A stretch of 64,000 nucleotides of DNA from Pithys albifrons albifrons. Taxonomy: Eukaryota; Chordata; Aves; Passeriformes; Thamnophilidae. Positions 47,537 to 59,758 of this stretch are shown here, piece after piece. The position numbers and the translations under genes were made by a program. The stretch is taken from assembly GCF_047495875.1 (NCBI RefSeq), contig NC_092497.1, positions 58,768,977 to 58,832,976 on the forward strand, read 5' to 3'. The notes beneath the pieces were generated by a model. The model saw only the letters and a list, made by a program, of their open reading frames with translations, made no database searches and was not told the origin of the DNA. Position 1 is the stretch's first letter, and each line of letters opens with the position of its first letter.

Positions 47537-49604
47537 CGAGTGTAATGGACACCGAAGAGAATAGTCAGACTTTCTCATCTTGTGATGAAAACTGGAGAAT
47601 GAAGATTTTTTCATTCTCAAGCAGAAAATACTGACAGTGGAGAGAGAGTAGACTGACACAAAAAAGAAAGAAACAAGCTTATTCTCTTGGTCATGGATAT
47701 GCCAGTAATTTCACAATGAAATTTAGGCTGGCCATTACCAAATACTTTCTGTCAGCAAGAGCTGCAAAATACTTTCTCATATTGCCTAAAAGACTTCAGC
47801 CTTCACATCTGCATTTCTCTATTAATATAGTTAAAGTTAACGTGTCTCATTTGTCTAGCTGGCAATATCCACCTTGCTTCAGAAAAGATAGATTAGGCAG
47901 CTCTTGAGAACCCTAACAGCCTGTTTCTGTGTATCTTCATCATGCATGGTAGAGTGATCAGTAGATGGCCAGGAAGATATACGCAGAGCTCCAACACAGT
48001 TTATTATCTATGTCCTCCTAGATTTTTAAAAAATCACCTCAGAAGAAAGTCCACTTCCATTTCTATTATTTAAAAAATGTGTCATGGCTAACTTTCCATT
48101 ATATAATGTGTGCATATGCAGTCATATGATGGGTAATAGTTAAGGGAAAATAGCATGTTGATCAATAAAAACATCAATGTTTTTCCTTTATTGATCCAAG
48201 AGGATTATGATGGCCACTGTGAATTTCTGATGGCAATGCTCTTTGTCCTACCCCTTTTGCCAGACACTACTCAGGAACAGACAGGGAGGAGGACGAGTGC
48301 GAAAACATGGCACATAGCTGCTGCTTCCCCTTGTCTGCCTGAAAGCATACTGAATCCACATCATGACAGGGAGAGCAGAGTACTCTACCATCTCCCAGCC
48401 TGGATCCTGCTTTCTCTGCCTAGAAAGCAGGTTGCCCAGCAGGAAAGCGCTGGCCCTGCAGACAGGCATGCCATCAATAAATACACTGGATGCAGTTCAA
48501 AATGTAGCACAGAGTAACTTGTTCTATAGCATTAAAAACAGGAGGCCACATCCACAGCTGGTGTAGCTCAGTAGTCTCATTGTTTTATACAGATCAGTCC
48601 TGATTTATGTCAGCTGAATGTCTGATTCACACAACATTGATTCTTTTGATCTTTGGATTCTTGCAGCATTACTAAGGCTGGCGTTCTGAAGCAAAGCTGA
48701 AATTTTGAAGCTGTTATTCTCATTTCTTTAACAAAAAGCTTTTCCAGCTCAGAATGTATGTATAAATACGTCATATTCATAGGTCTAAATTTACGCCCTA
48801 CTGTGCATGTTATTAGTCTGCGTAATTTTTTTTTCTTTAAATGACCTTTTTCATGAGTACTTCTTCAAATCTTTCTTATTGAAACCTTTCTTCATTTAAA
48901 ATTAACTTTCCTTTGATTTAATATGTACAGGATGCCAACAGGTAACTCAAAGCATTAATTCCATCTTTGCGTAGAATTTGATTGCTTATAATTTGAAACT
49001 ATTAGTCTAAATCAGATAAGAAGGGAGGAGAAAATGCAAGCTATTAGCAAAGTTACTGTGACTATGAAAAGTTGCAAAAAAATGTAATCCCTCTAGCCAT
49101 TTAACTGTGAATGATATAAAGGTAAAGATAAAAGAACATTTCTGACTACTATTCACACAAAAATTGCAAGTAGTACACATTAGCAGGATTTGCTTTTAAC
49201 ACACTGTACTGGAAACTAAATGGCAATGATGACTTTGAATAACAGGAAGCATACTGAGAAAAACCAAAATGTATTAAAAATACTTAAAATGCTAAACATA
49301 GAAAGCATTTTCTAGATCAGGAATATTTCTAGGTGAGTACCAACTAATATAACCTAAACAAAGAATTGGAGTGTTGTGAAAGCAACCAGAGGAGCTAAAA
49401 TTAGTAAAAACAGCTTTTCATTTCCAGTCATGTGGGCTACACTGAAGGAGCAACAACACAGTTCTCTAAAGAGTTCCTGAATCTCAATGCACCCTTCTTG
49501 TTGCCATAAGGTCCTAATTTAGAATATCTTGCCAGCTGGCTCTTTGATATTATCTATTTTCAACTCAACATTAGTAGTACTTTTACAGTTGTTGCCTAAA
49601 TACC
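47537..49604. other. Non-coding stretch with a GC-richer patch at about 48230-48500
   Basis: Mostly AT-rich and featureless. The patch 48230-48500 is visibly richer in GC and lies in a 120-codon plus frame (48155-48517) with no recognised domain. It may be an unrecognised repeat, an exon of a non-coding RNA, or chance. No confident splice sites were identified. Confidence 0.5.
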
Positions 49605-49658
49605 TGTGGAAATAGACACTCAGAAACAATATTAATGGAGAAAGATAGATGATATACC

Positions 49659-49664
49659 TTTATT
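49659..49664 (-). promoter_or_regulatory. Polyadenylation signal of compact LTR
   Basis: AATAAA on the minus strand (TTTATT on plus), placed between the TATA box and the CA terminus. Confidence 0.5.
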
Positions 49665-49730
49665 GAAAACTTCCAAAGTGCACACACACAAACATTACAC
49701 ATCCATCCCTGTGACCAGCAATGTTTCAGT

Positions 49731-49736
49731 TTTATA
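49731..49736 (-). promoter_or_regulatory. TATA box of compact LTR
   Basis: TATAAA on the minus strand within GAGGTTATAAAACTG, about 70 bp upstream of the polyadenylation signal. Confidence 0.5.
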
Positions 49737-49940
49737 ACCTCTCTAGCCATTAGCATATATGTTATTTATGACCAACCATGGTTCTCATTTGTCTTGGTGC
49801 ACCACCCATAGAGGTCCTCAGAAATGCCTCTTTGAGAAGCTCCAGAACCTCTAGGGCTTTGCAGGTGGCTTCTTCAAAAATCTGTGTCCTTAAGAGAGCT
49901 TCAGAATATGTGAGAAAATGTTTTACTAACTTCTAATACC

Positions 49941-52900
49941 ACCTAATATGTGAGCAACCCAGGAAAATCCACATAACCTATATAATACTAAAATTCTACA
50001 AAATATACACTAAAATCCTTTGACATTACAGTTGTCCCATGGAAAAAACCAGTGGTTATATCAGTATTATGACATGTAAGTTTCCAGAGACCATAAATGC
50101 ATCTGCATTCTGAAGCAGTGGAAAACAAGAATCCAATGATAGTCTTCATAAAGGAATTTGCAAGAACAAGTCTCAAGTTTTCACAATGCTGAACCATTTT
50201 AACTTTCTGAATGCTGCACAACCTCAATGGTGAGTGACAGTACCTCAGGAAGCAAGAGCATCAGTTGTATGCCAGTCACAGCAGTATGCATGTAGATAGG
50301 CTAGAGGGTGAAACATGGTATCAGGAGCAGCAGATCATTCTCTTGAGACCAGAAACCAAGTGTTCTTCTGAGCTGTAAAGAAAATTTTAAAAATACAACA
50401 TTGTTTCCTCTCATTGAAAATAGAAAAAGAACTGGCTAGAATTGTAAAGAAAAACAGTATGATGCACTGGTAAAGTCACTTTACTAGAATAGTTCCCTCT
50501 CTATTAGTAGTCATTATCTGTGCAGTCTTGTACCTCACAACCTGTCAATACTTTGCATCGATTCTCAAATCTTAGATGGTTCCCATTTTTCCATGCAGTT
50601 GATGCTTTAAGGAAAAGAATACCAATTCACACAGCTATCAGATAAATGAAGAAGTAATGAGGACTGGATGAGATGAGATTTTCCAAGTCTAACTGAAGAT
50701 GACAGGAAACTATGAGCTTTCTTGCTGGATTTTTCATGGTCACTTAAGGAACCAAGAAGCAAGTTAGTGGCAAATGCTACTTTGGTTTGGAAAGTAGGGT
50801 TTTTATTTTTTTTTCTCTCTGTTAAAAACAAAAATTTCCTAAGTATTTAAGGATCATGAACATCATCTACCTACATTCAATAAAGTGTTGAGGCAGTTTC
50901 TAAAGTACTTATGATTGTTCCAGTTAGCTCAAAAGGATTATAAAGGTATATATAATTCTTATCTAAACTACTGTAATTTCAGAAAAGATTGCAAGTATTT
51001 GATAGACCTATCTTCTGAACAATACTTTACATTCCCAAGAGGTATGGGGATTTTCCTGCAAATGGTGTGGTTTTTTTTTTCTTTTTTCCCAGTAGCATAG
51101 CTATTTTTGAAATGTTTGTTGTGGTGTGTCCTATACAACAGATATGACTCACGTATACAACTCTATTAAAACTGTCCAATTTTTTATAGCCATGTGCAAA
51201 ACATACACCTAACTTAACTTCAACAATGACAACTCATATACCTGCATTTCCTGGCCCTTAAGGATAGAGATTAGAAATAGACTTTACACATTTGCTTATT
51301 TCTCTGGCCCATCTGAAATATTACCGAATATTTATCCCTTGCAACACACTTGTTTCAGTAACTGCTCAGGATGCTGTTTAAGAATAACAAGAATACTCAT
51401 GATTTCATTTTTTTAGGGTGGCAAAAGATAATTTAACTGGAAATGAGCCAGGAACTTTACAACTTTTTGGAAATATCTGGTATGCAAATTTGTCTTCCAT
51501 ACTTTTCAAACTCCACTGCACTATGGATACACTGCAAGAGAAATCACCAAGAAAAAATGAACAATATAGCAAAAAAATTGATAGGTTATGCAATTGAATT
51601 ATTTAGAGGAATATTCAGATGGATATCGAAATGAAAGAAATCTAAATGAACATTACAAGACGTGTGTGAATTAAAGGACAGATTGTGCACATAGACTCAC
51701 CCCTGGGCTCATGTCCTTAGCATATGTGATTTATAAACATTGACTATTCTTACATACTGTGAAATGGGGAACAGCACAAAACAAATCCTGAACCATTTTC
51801 TTGCCCAGCCATTTTTGCGCTCTCAAGCATTTTATGGAAGGATAAGGAATACGACAATTTTTGCACAGTGGAGGAAGAAAACAAGGTGCCCTAAACCAAC
51901 CTAAGAGCTTGAAATGGAAAGAAATAACATAAGTGTCTTGGGATAGCTGAGGTGTCATTTCATAGCTGGGATACTAAGAAATAGAAATATTAGAGTCTAT
52001 AGAATATCAGTTGGAGGACTGTTTTATAAACATGCAGTGTCCAGAGGCAGCAGAAACAGAGGAAGATCCCCATAAAGTTTCTCTTGACAAGCCCACTACC
52101 AGACAATTGATCAACATTTCTTAAAAAATAAAATTAGTTTCACCTTCACTCAGCTCATTTGTTTGCTGGTTTTTGAGCCTGTGCTATGTTATCCTTTATT
52201 CATCTGTTAAGCCTTAACTTTCCAATCATATTGCTGGTGACAGAAGTGCTTTGTTGAAATTAAAATTTCTACAGGTCAGCACTAGTGAAGTAATTTTTGC
52301 TTACTGCTCTGTATAACCGGTGCTAATAAATTACATTTAAATTGAAGAAAGATAGTAAGGCAATAGCTCATTCTGCACTATGCATTGTCTGCTTCTCTAA
52401 GAATAAGTACTGCATAGCTTGCACTCTCATAGACAGCTCTTCAAATGAACACCACCTGCAATGACATAATTAACTTTCATCAATATTGCCATTATTATTC
52501 ATAAATAATTTTATCTTTCTAATAATGAAAATTATCAAAAATATCTATCATAGCATCTACCAAAAGGCTGATCATTAAGTATTTTTCCACATCTCTCCAT
52601 AGTCATTATATTTTTAATGATAACAATGAGATTCTCACTCTAAAAGCGATTTTATTTAGGGATTTGTACCAAAACAGATAACTGCTAAAACAGGTTATCA
52701 TCAGACATCTAAGATCCTACTGTATAGCTTGTCACTTATCCCAGAAGAGAAAACATGGCGTTAGAAGTGTAGATCAGTTTATAACTATAAATGTCCCACC
52801 AGTAACTGCTGTGAATGCTAGATTTGTATAACTAACACATGCTAACTCTGAACTTGTGTTTTGGGCAAGCAGGAGTCCTATACAAAATTTATAAAGTTTA

Positions 52901-53638
52901 TTTAAATTTTCACAGTTAGACTTATATTAAAAAGAAGTGCTATAGTCAGAAAGTTTATTAGGGCTGATTTCACCTGATGGTCTTGATTCTGCAAAGAGGT
53001 GATCTCAAGGCTAATTTTAATCCCATTGGCTTCTGTAAGATCAGCTGATTTACAGAGCTGAGAATCTAATATATATTTCATCATCTAGTTCTTTGTAGCT
53101 GTGTAAAAACAAGAAGAGACTATTTCTTTCTAAGACAACAATTCTCATCTGAACATTTCAAATAAATATGCAAGTTTTACTTATCTACAGAATACTATTT
53201 TGAATTATAAGCAGTACTGCTTCCATTTGGAAAATTAAAAAACTGAAGTACAGTTTTATATATGATCAAACATACATCTTTTTTTAAGACAGCTAGCTTC
53301 CTATAGCTATTTTTTCAATGAGAGGTCATGTAACTAGTTTTTTAAAGCACAGCTATAAATAATTATTGGGCCCCTAACTTTTTACATGTTTCACCTTAGC
53401 ACACACTAGGACAGAGTGTTGGCTTTACAGTGTATTTTCAGACAATGAGCTTGTTTGTTTGGAGTTTTCCCGTACTGTTTCTGTTCTCTGCTTTTCATTC
53501 TTCTTGTTACACAGATCTTATGAATATTTTCCTACATATCTTACCTTATGAACTAATCACTTCAAATTCATTTCTAGCATGATGCTACCATTTAAGATGT
53601 CTACTAACCCTCTTTTTACTGGCATTGGTAAATTTATC
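49941..53638. other. AT-rich non-coding stretch, no gene recognised
   Basis: No gene or interspersed repeat is recognised. Frames at 49988-50227, 50607-50831 and 51731-51958 minus are 74-79 codons without a known domain. A T-run lies near 51069-51090. Confidence 0.55.
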
Positions 53639-53736
53639 AAAGAAAAAGAAGAGAGGAAGAGTAGAGAAAGAAGAGGAAAGAAAAGGAGGAGAAAAAAGCA
53701 GAGGAGAGAAGGAAGGGGGAGGAGGAGGGGAAAGAA
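53639..53736. repeat. Polypurine tract grading from GAA-rich to GGA-rich
   Basis: A 98-base purine run on the plus strand with only two pyrimidines (T53662, C53699). It becomes steadily G-richer to the right, ending GGAAGGGGGAGGAGGAGGGG. It creates artificial Arg/Lys/Glu frames on the plus strand and Leu/Phe/Ser frames on the minus strand. Confidence 0.9.
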
Positions 53737-56700
53737 TTGGAATCCCTGTTCACAGAAGTGTGTTTGAGCCAAAGACATATTCAAATAAAATCAACAGATA
53801 TGGGTGAAGGCCCTGCTCATAGGAAAAAAAAAGAAAAAAAAGTCTTGTTTCTAGAACAATTTGCTTTTCCTGATGTAGCTAACATCCAAGTCACAAGCCT
53901 CAGTCTTACTAATAAAAAAGACTAGTCTGTAATTTCTACTTCCAGCTTTGCTATGACTGCCACTATTTCAACACTATATATGCCTATTAACAGCACTCTA
54001 GTTCTGCTACCACCCTGTTTCAACAAGGCAGCAGATATGGGGAATGCAAAGCAAAAAAGACCTTTTTGATAATCTCCCTGGTCTGTGTGATGGTTCTTCT
54101 CATATCTAGAATAGAGTCTATTTTGTGCTCTTTTTTAAACCTGAGCATCATTATTCACCTCAGACCATTACTTATGTCATCAAAGTGACCCAGGACCTAC
54201 AGCACATCTTGCATATTTCTTATGCCTTTTCTTAAACAAATCATAATAATACCCTGTCATGTTCTACATATCAATATGCAAATTCTGTAGTAATAGAAGT
54301 CAGAAGTGAAATGATGGATAAATCTTACAGTTAATGTAAGCAATGCAAGCCATGACTGTTTTTTTTTCTTCAGTCCTAGAGAAGTAGAGCCATTTTTATA
54401 GTTTTATAATCTTTGACCTTAGATGAATATGAACATGAGTATTCTCACCTCAGCTTCCTTAATGAGAAGGCAATATTTAAATATCTGAGGTACTGTGAAC
54501 AATTAAGGTGGAGGAATGTTTTGCTTTTGTTTTTTGGGTTTTTTGCCAGAGAATTCTAGCATTTTATTCACAATGTGAAAAGAGGTTAAAGGACTGACAG
54601 ATTTTTATCTTTCTTGAAAGAACTAGAATCAAACGAGACTCAGTTGTAAGAGATATTTTGGTGTGATGCTTACCCCCAGGGAAAAGAACATGACCCTTCA
54701 TCCAGCATCAGTCAGACCAAAATGCACAGGATGCTGTATTCCTGTCTTTGCTATGATTATAACAAAAAGAGTAAAGACCATCCGCAGGTACAGCTTTTGA
54801 ACTGCATTTAAAAGAGATGTGCTGTGCACACAAGCAAAAAAAGTAATGCTTGTTAAACACTTGTAGAAGAAATAAAAAACATTTGATGTTTTTTGGTTTA
54901 GGGCCTAAGGTATCAAACGAAGAAATACAAGAATAGGAGAAAAAAATCCTAAATTATTGAGTTGGTGAGTGTCCTGGAGTTTGAATATGTGGGAGTGATG
55001 AGAGAACAAGACAGTGTTAAACACTTACCTGCATCATCTTCTCTCTCAGATTAGAGCTCAGTGGAATTTATTGCCAGAATATGCCTGTCTTTTTCTTCCA
55101 CTGTTTTTGCTTTAGTTTTTTGTTGGGACTTTTTTGTTGTTGTTTTGTTTTGTTTTGTTTTTTAATTTGTCTTCCATACATTTTAAATTACTTCAATTCC
55201 TCTACAACCTTTCTCTTCCTTCCCTTAGGTCCAATGTCAGACTTGTGTTTTCCTCTTGTTGGGTTCTCTGTTTACGAAGTTATGTCTTTCAAACTGTCAA
55301 GGTCTCAGAGTCTTCATCCACTTTATCTGCAGTTTCAGGAAGTTTTCACATGTGGTGAAAGTGTAGTAATGTTCAGTGAATGTCTGAGACCACCTCTCAG
55401 TATTTCAATAGTATTTTGAAGTCAAACTCGTCCAGTAATATCACTCTCCATACAAAACCAAATGAAAAAGAGACTTCATAAGTATGCCAACTAACAACAG
55501 TTTGCACAGAGCAGTCATTTATATACCATGCTGTAGCATACCTGAAAACCTGTGAAACAACTAGCAGTAGAAAAATAAAGGTGGGTGTGAAGAAGTGCTC
55601 TCAATTTTTTGTTTACAAGATTACTTTCTACCACTTAATACACCCTATATGTCTTTATACTCAACCACATGTCCTGAACAGTGAAACTTAAAAACAACAA
55701 ACTGTAAAGACGTAAGAAGGGAAAAAAATCTAAAACTTGGAGCTATTACTGATATCTAGCTATTTTACTCATATGAAATACGTTTTGCAGAGTAGAAATA
55801 TGATAAAACAAGTATTTTAACTAGAAATAAAATACAGAAAAAATATGCATGATATTTCAAAGTACCTCTGCTTGCCTAACAGTGTCATTAAGCACAATTT
55901 GCTAAAGATAGCAGCCCCCAGATATACTCTGTCTTCTAAAATTATTCCAGAGAACAACAGTTTTTCAATAAAGAGTAACAGAATTATATTGCAGTCTGGT
56001 TGAATACGAAAAAGGGGAATTGAACTAAGTGACAGCTGGTCTGTTGCTCTAAATTAAGATTCTCAGAGGGAATGGGAAGATGATTCCATCTCATTAAAGA
56101 AAACCAAATTACATCACACTGACCAATTGTAGTGGGCAGCAAAACAGTTTCTGATTGGCCAGGGAGTATTCCATCACTTGGCCATGGCAAAAAGGCTGTC
56201 ATTCAGAATATACTGGAAGCACTCATCATGCTTATTTGTATAAACAGATGAAGGGATACATCTCTAATGCACTTTACTTTGAAGGCTGGTGTGACAATAA
56301 GAAACCTGATTAGGCAAGTGGTATTGCTTTAGAGGACAGTTTCTGAAGAGAAAGGAAAGCATTAAAAGAGTCAAAAGGGCGATTTGAGAGGTAATTCAAT
56401 TTTGTGAACTCTAAATGACTTGTGAGGCTCCACATGAAATGCTGATGAGTTGTCCACAAGACTAAAGGGATGGGAGTAGAGCCTCCTGCCTGTTTCTTGC
56501 CACCTTTGTATTTTATTCTTGCAATTGCAAAATGCATTCAGTCAGGGAGTGGCACAAGTACACTGAAATGTAATTTAATGTCTAAAATAATGTTCTACTG
56601 CAATCTTTGCATTAACATTGTCACACTTAATATTTCATTCCCTTACATGCAGCAGTTCTAGCAATTCCTGTAGTTAGAATCAAGTTTCCTTATTCTTTCT

Positions 56701-57336
56701 TGAATATCGTAGAATTTTCATGAGGTGGAAGAATGGATCATTTTGTAAAAGAGATGCATGGGATAATGCAGAGAGATTACAGTTGGGAGAATGAGGGGCA
56801 GACAGGGAAGATAAGGGGAGGAAAAAACCTGACCTTTCAATGCATTGTATGGTAGCACTGTGAATATGTTCTGTCAGGAGCTGGAGATGGGAGTGGAGAA
56901 TGGTAAGAAAAGCAGGGAAGGACACCACAACATTGAGAAGGAAAACTAATTTCTTTCATTTAACAGTTAACAGAAGTAATGTGAGGAAATGTATCCCTCC
57001 CCCTTTAACAACCATCAAGTTAACATGATATCTTTTACCATTCTGAGAGCTACACCTTTTTAATATTAGCTATATCAATTTATTGTAATTAATATACTAA
57101 AATTTGCTATCTAATCAGTAATAATGGCTCTAAAATGCAACCAGGAAAAGCCTTTCATTTTTTACCATAACAACTATTAAAGTGAATAATAAGTATCTGT
57201 TACAAAGCTAGCAAGAGAAGTGGATATTAAATACTGCTCATATGTTACTACAGATGTTCAGTTAAGGATACATCTGCACATGGAATTACTTGTTGTTTCA
57301 GTTACATCCCACATTAAACAGTTCTTCATTGTTCAG
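53737..57336. other. AT-rich non-coding stretch, no gene recognised
   Basis: No gene or interspersed repeat is recognised. A (TTTTG)n patch lies at 55131-55163 and drives two hydrophobic plus-strand frames (55081-55419 and 55134-55358). Other frames (55984-56202, 56310-56537 and 56680-56928 minus) have no known domain. Confidence 0.55.
55131..55163. repeat. (TTTTG)n microsatellite
   Basis: Short TTTTG/TTG repeat with a T run at its right end. Simple sequence only. Confidence 0.8.
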
Positions 57337-57512
57337 ATTCTAAGAGCATCGGTCTGCCCAACCAACCATGTCCTGCTGCTGTGTCAACCTGATCACAGGG
57401 TAATCGTGACCTTAAATATGCATGTGATTCTCAGACAAGGCACTGCGCCTCCTACTTGTCCTGACTGCAGTGTCCAGTGGGACCAACTCAACCCTCAAAC
57501 CTCTTCACTATG
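57337..57512 (+). CDS. Weak candidate coding exon, product unknown
   Basis: A 176-base segment preceded by a pyrimidine-rich acceptor-like run ending TTCATTGTTCAG and followed by ATG/GTTAGT, an acceptable donor. The plus frame is open throughout and encodes about 58 residues with four Cys (VCPTNHVLLLCQPDHRV and TAPPTCPDCSVQWDQ). Composition is closer to coding DNA than the flanks, with few A/T-only codons. Against it: the same frame is open from 57220 to 57600, so the splice sites do not mark where coding ends; there is no matching neighbour exon; and I do not recognise the protein. It may be chance or part of an unrecognised repeat. Confidence 0.2.
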
Positions 57513-57820
57513 GTTAGTACTCCCTCTTTTCTTTTATCTTCATGAATTCTACAAATCCTATTTTCAGAGGCCAAACTTTATATTTGTATTGCATAATTAG
57601 GTGTTAAGTGTAAAAAACAATATGGAGACTATGCACTGATATGCCAAAGTCCATCAATGACTTAACATTTCACTTAATATCTGTACATTGTCCCATCAAG
57701 CCCTAGTTAAAATAAATCACACAATTCATGTACTGTAGAGTTTCCCTACCTCCTGGAATTTGGCTAACTCAAATGTTATGCCTTCCTATAGGACAGCATT
57801 TATGTGATACAATTCTTAGC
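57513..57820. other. AT-rich non-coding stretch
   Basis: No feature is recognised between the candidate exon and the old CR1 fragment. Confidence 0.6.
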
Positions 57821-57996
57821 AGAATCACAGAACCGCATAACTTGGAAATTATCTCCAAAAGTTATCTAGTTTGGTTCTAGTTCAAAACAGGTACAATCAG
57901 AGCAGATTACTCAGGGTCATGTCCAGTCAAGTTTTGACAACCTGCAAGGATGGATCTCCTGCATCTCTCTAAATAGAATGTTTCAAATTTTCACTG
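57821..57996 (-). mobile_element. CR1 LINE 3'-end fragment, highly diverged
   Basis: AGAATCACAGAACCGCATAA begins a sequence that follows the CR1 3' end in reverse: a diverged TTGGAAATTATCTCC, then GGGTCATGTCCAGTCAAGTT, CAACCTGCAAGGATGGA and a decayed CTCTCT run. The many mismatches suggest the oldest CR1 of the window. No coding part remains. Confidence 0.8.
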
Positions 57997-59513
57997 TGTT
58001 CATGGAAAATTGCTCACAGTAAAGCAAATAAGCAGAATAATGAGTGCTCTTATTTGAAAGCTGTTTAGCTTCTGTTTACAAGAAAAGCAAGTATCTGTGC
58101 TGTGCACACTTTTTGACAGTCCTCAGATTTGTGTCCCTTACTGCTTAGCATCCTCTCAGGACAGACTATTCTGCTTACTCCTGTGCTCTTTCCAGTGTTG
58201 ACTCACACCACAATCCTGTTACACAGTGATGAGTTGGCCTTTATTAGATGTTTTTACTAAGCTAAGTATTTCTGAATACTAATGTAATGTGTTTCAGCTG
58301 ATGCGGCCACATTGTACTGTGTTTTATATGAACTTTTCATGATCCTGGTGATTATAAAAGTGGAGGGGAGGAGAACAAAATTACCTTAACCCTGCCTTAA
58401 TCTCACTTTCTGCTTTTTGGTACCTATCTTTATACTTTTCCTTCACACTTTTCCTGCTTGTTCTTTTCCAGGGAAATGGATGGAAAAATAAACCCCAAAA
58501 CTGTTACAATACCTTATCTCAGTACTCACAATCCCTGCAAGTGATGTAAACAAGCAAAAAATGCCAATCATCACAGTCTTCTCTAGCTTTCTCTTTTTCC
58601 TGCTCTTTGTAACAGGAGGCAACCTAAACTGTACCATTCCTATTTATTCAACAACCGCAGAATAGGAATTATTGTGAGAAAGGCCGGTAGGAAAGGCTTC
58701 ATAGTGGAGCTGTTTTCAGTGGTAGGTGGGTGGGATTCTGTTTGCAGTCACACCGTTGTTACGTTTTAGCAAAATAGTAACTCTCCCTTTTGTCATCCCC
58801 TTTTCTCTTCTCATGTTAGCTCTCCTATCCTGCCATAGTAACCTCCTTCATTCCTTAGCATGCACAGCAGACAAACTCTCTTTTGCAGTAATTAGAACTG
58901 ACAAAGAAAAATCAGATCCTAGATACGCAACTATTGAGTGCAAAGAATAGATGATACTGTATTAGTTCCTATACTCATCTCACTATTTTAATCCATACCT
59001 TGGGGGTTTTTTTATATCCTTTGCAGAAAGTTGAGTTCTCTTAACTTTCTATAAAGTACATTTTAAAGCATGTAAAATCGTATGCATTCCATAAATCTTA
59101 AAGCAACAGGCAGTAATTTCAACTGCATTAATTTATAGGAAACTTTTCAAAATAATTAAGCTTAACGATTGTGTAGAAATCCTTGGCAATCATCAAGACC
59201 AAATATGTGCAGTATATGGTTATACCCAGAGAACCCAAACAGTGTTCGGAAAGTGCCATCTACTTTGACACACTCTCTGAGCATATCTAAGCTGTGGAGA
59301 ACATACATTTTTATGACTCAGACAATGGAAGAAGGAAGTCATCACTGTTCATTCCAAGATCAGTGATGATGCCCTGTAAGGCATGTAGAATGCCAGCTAG
59401 GATTATTCAACTGTGTAATATCAATAAACATCTTGTAGGACTCCCTTTACCCTCTCTAAACACGCCTGCTATCTGCTTCTATCAGTGTCAGGCAACTTGG
59501 AGGGGAAGAGCAG
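57997..59513. other. AT-rich non-coding stretch, no gene recognised
   Basis: No gene or repeat is recognised. Frames at 58443-58637 minus and 58726-58950 and 59169-59366 plus are 64-74 codons without a known domain. Confidence 0.55.
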
Positions 59514-59758
59514 TAAAAAAAGGGAAAGGAAAAGCAAAAACAAAAGTAAAAAAAAATAAGTGGGGAAAAAATAAAAAGAAAAATAAAATGGAAAATTTAA
59601 AAAAATAAAAACGGAGATAAAAAGAACAAGGAAAAAGAAAAAAGAAAAAGAAAAAAGGAAAAGGAAAAGAAAAAAGATAAATAAAAAGAAGAAAAAGAAA
59701 AAACAGAAAAAGAAAAAAGAAAAAGGAAAGAAAAAAAGAAAAAGAAAAGAAAAAATAA
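59514..59758. repeat. A-rich (AAAAAG)-like tract, about 245 bp
   Basis: Long degenerate simple sequence of A with scattered G (AAAAAG, AAAGG) and a few T and C. The right half (from about 59630) is the most regular. It generates long Phe/Leu-rich frames on the minus strand (59768 to 59469 and 59778 to 59488) and a Lys-rich frame on the plus strand (59294-59608); all are artefacts. Confidence 0.92.

Larger units (their letters stand above)
49605..49934 (-). mobile_element. Probable compact endogenous-retrovirus LTR, about 330 bp
   Basis: On the minus strand a TATAAA box (49731-49736) is followed about 70 bp downstream by AATAAA (49659-49664) and then a T-rich run ending in CCACA at 49605, a normal U3-R-U5 order with a short R as in ERVK or alpharetrovirus-like LTRs. 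The 3' edge has the canonical CA. A 6-bp direct repeat AATACC (49599-49604 and 49935-49940) flanks the segment, as expected for a target-site duplication. The 5' edge lacks a clean TG and may have mutated. No internal retroviral genes are present. The family is not certain. Confidence 0.6.

Noticed and set aside
53557..53807. Overlapping Arg/Lys/Glu-rich plus frames and a Leu/Phe-rich minus frame
   Set aside because: All are generated by the polypurine tract.
55081..55419. 112-codon hydrophobic plus frame resembling a multi-span membrane protein
   Set aside because: The hydrophobic start comes from T-rich and TTTTG simple sequence; the remainder has no recognised domain and no promoter or splice context.
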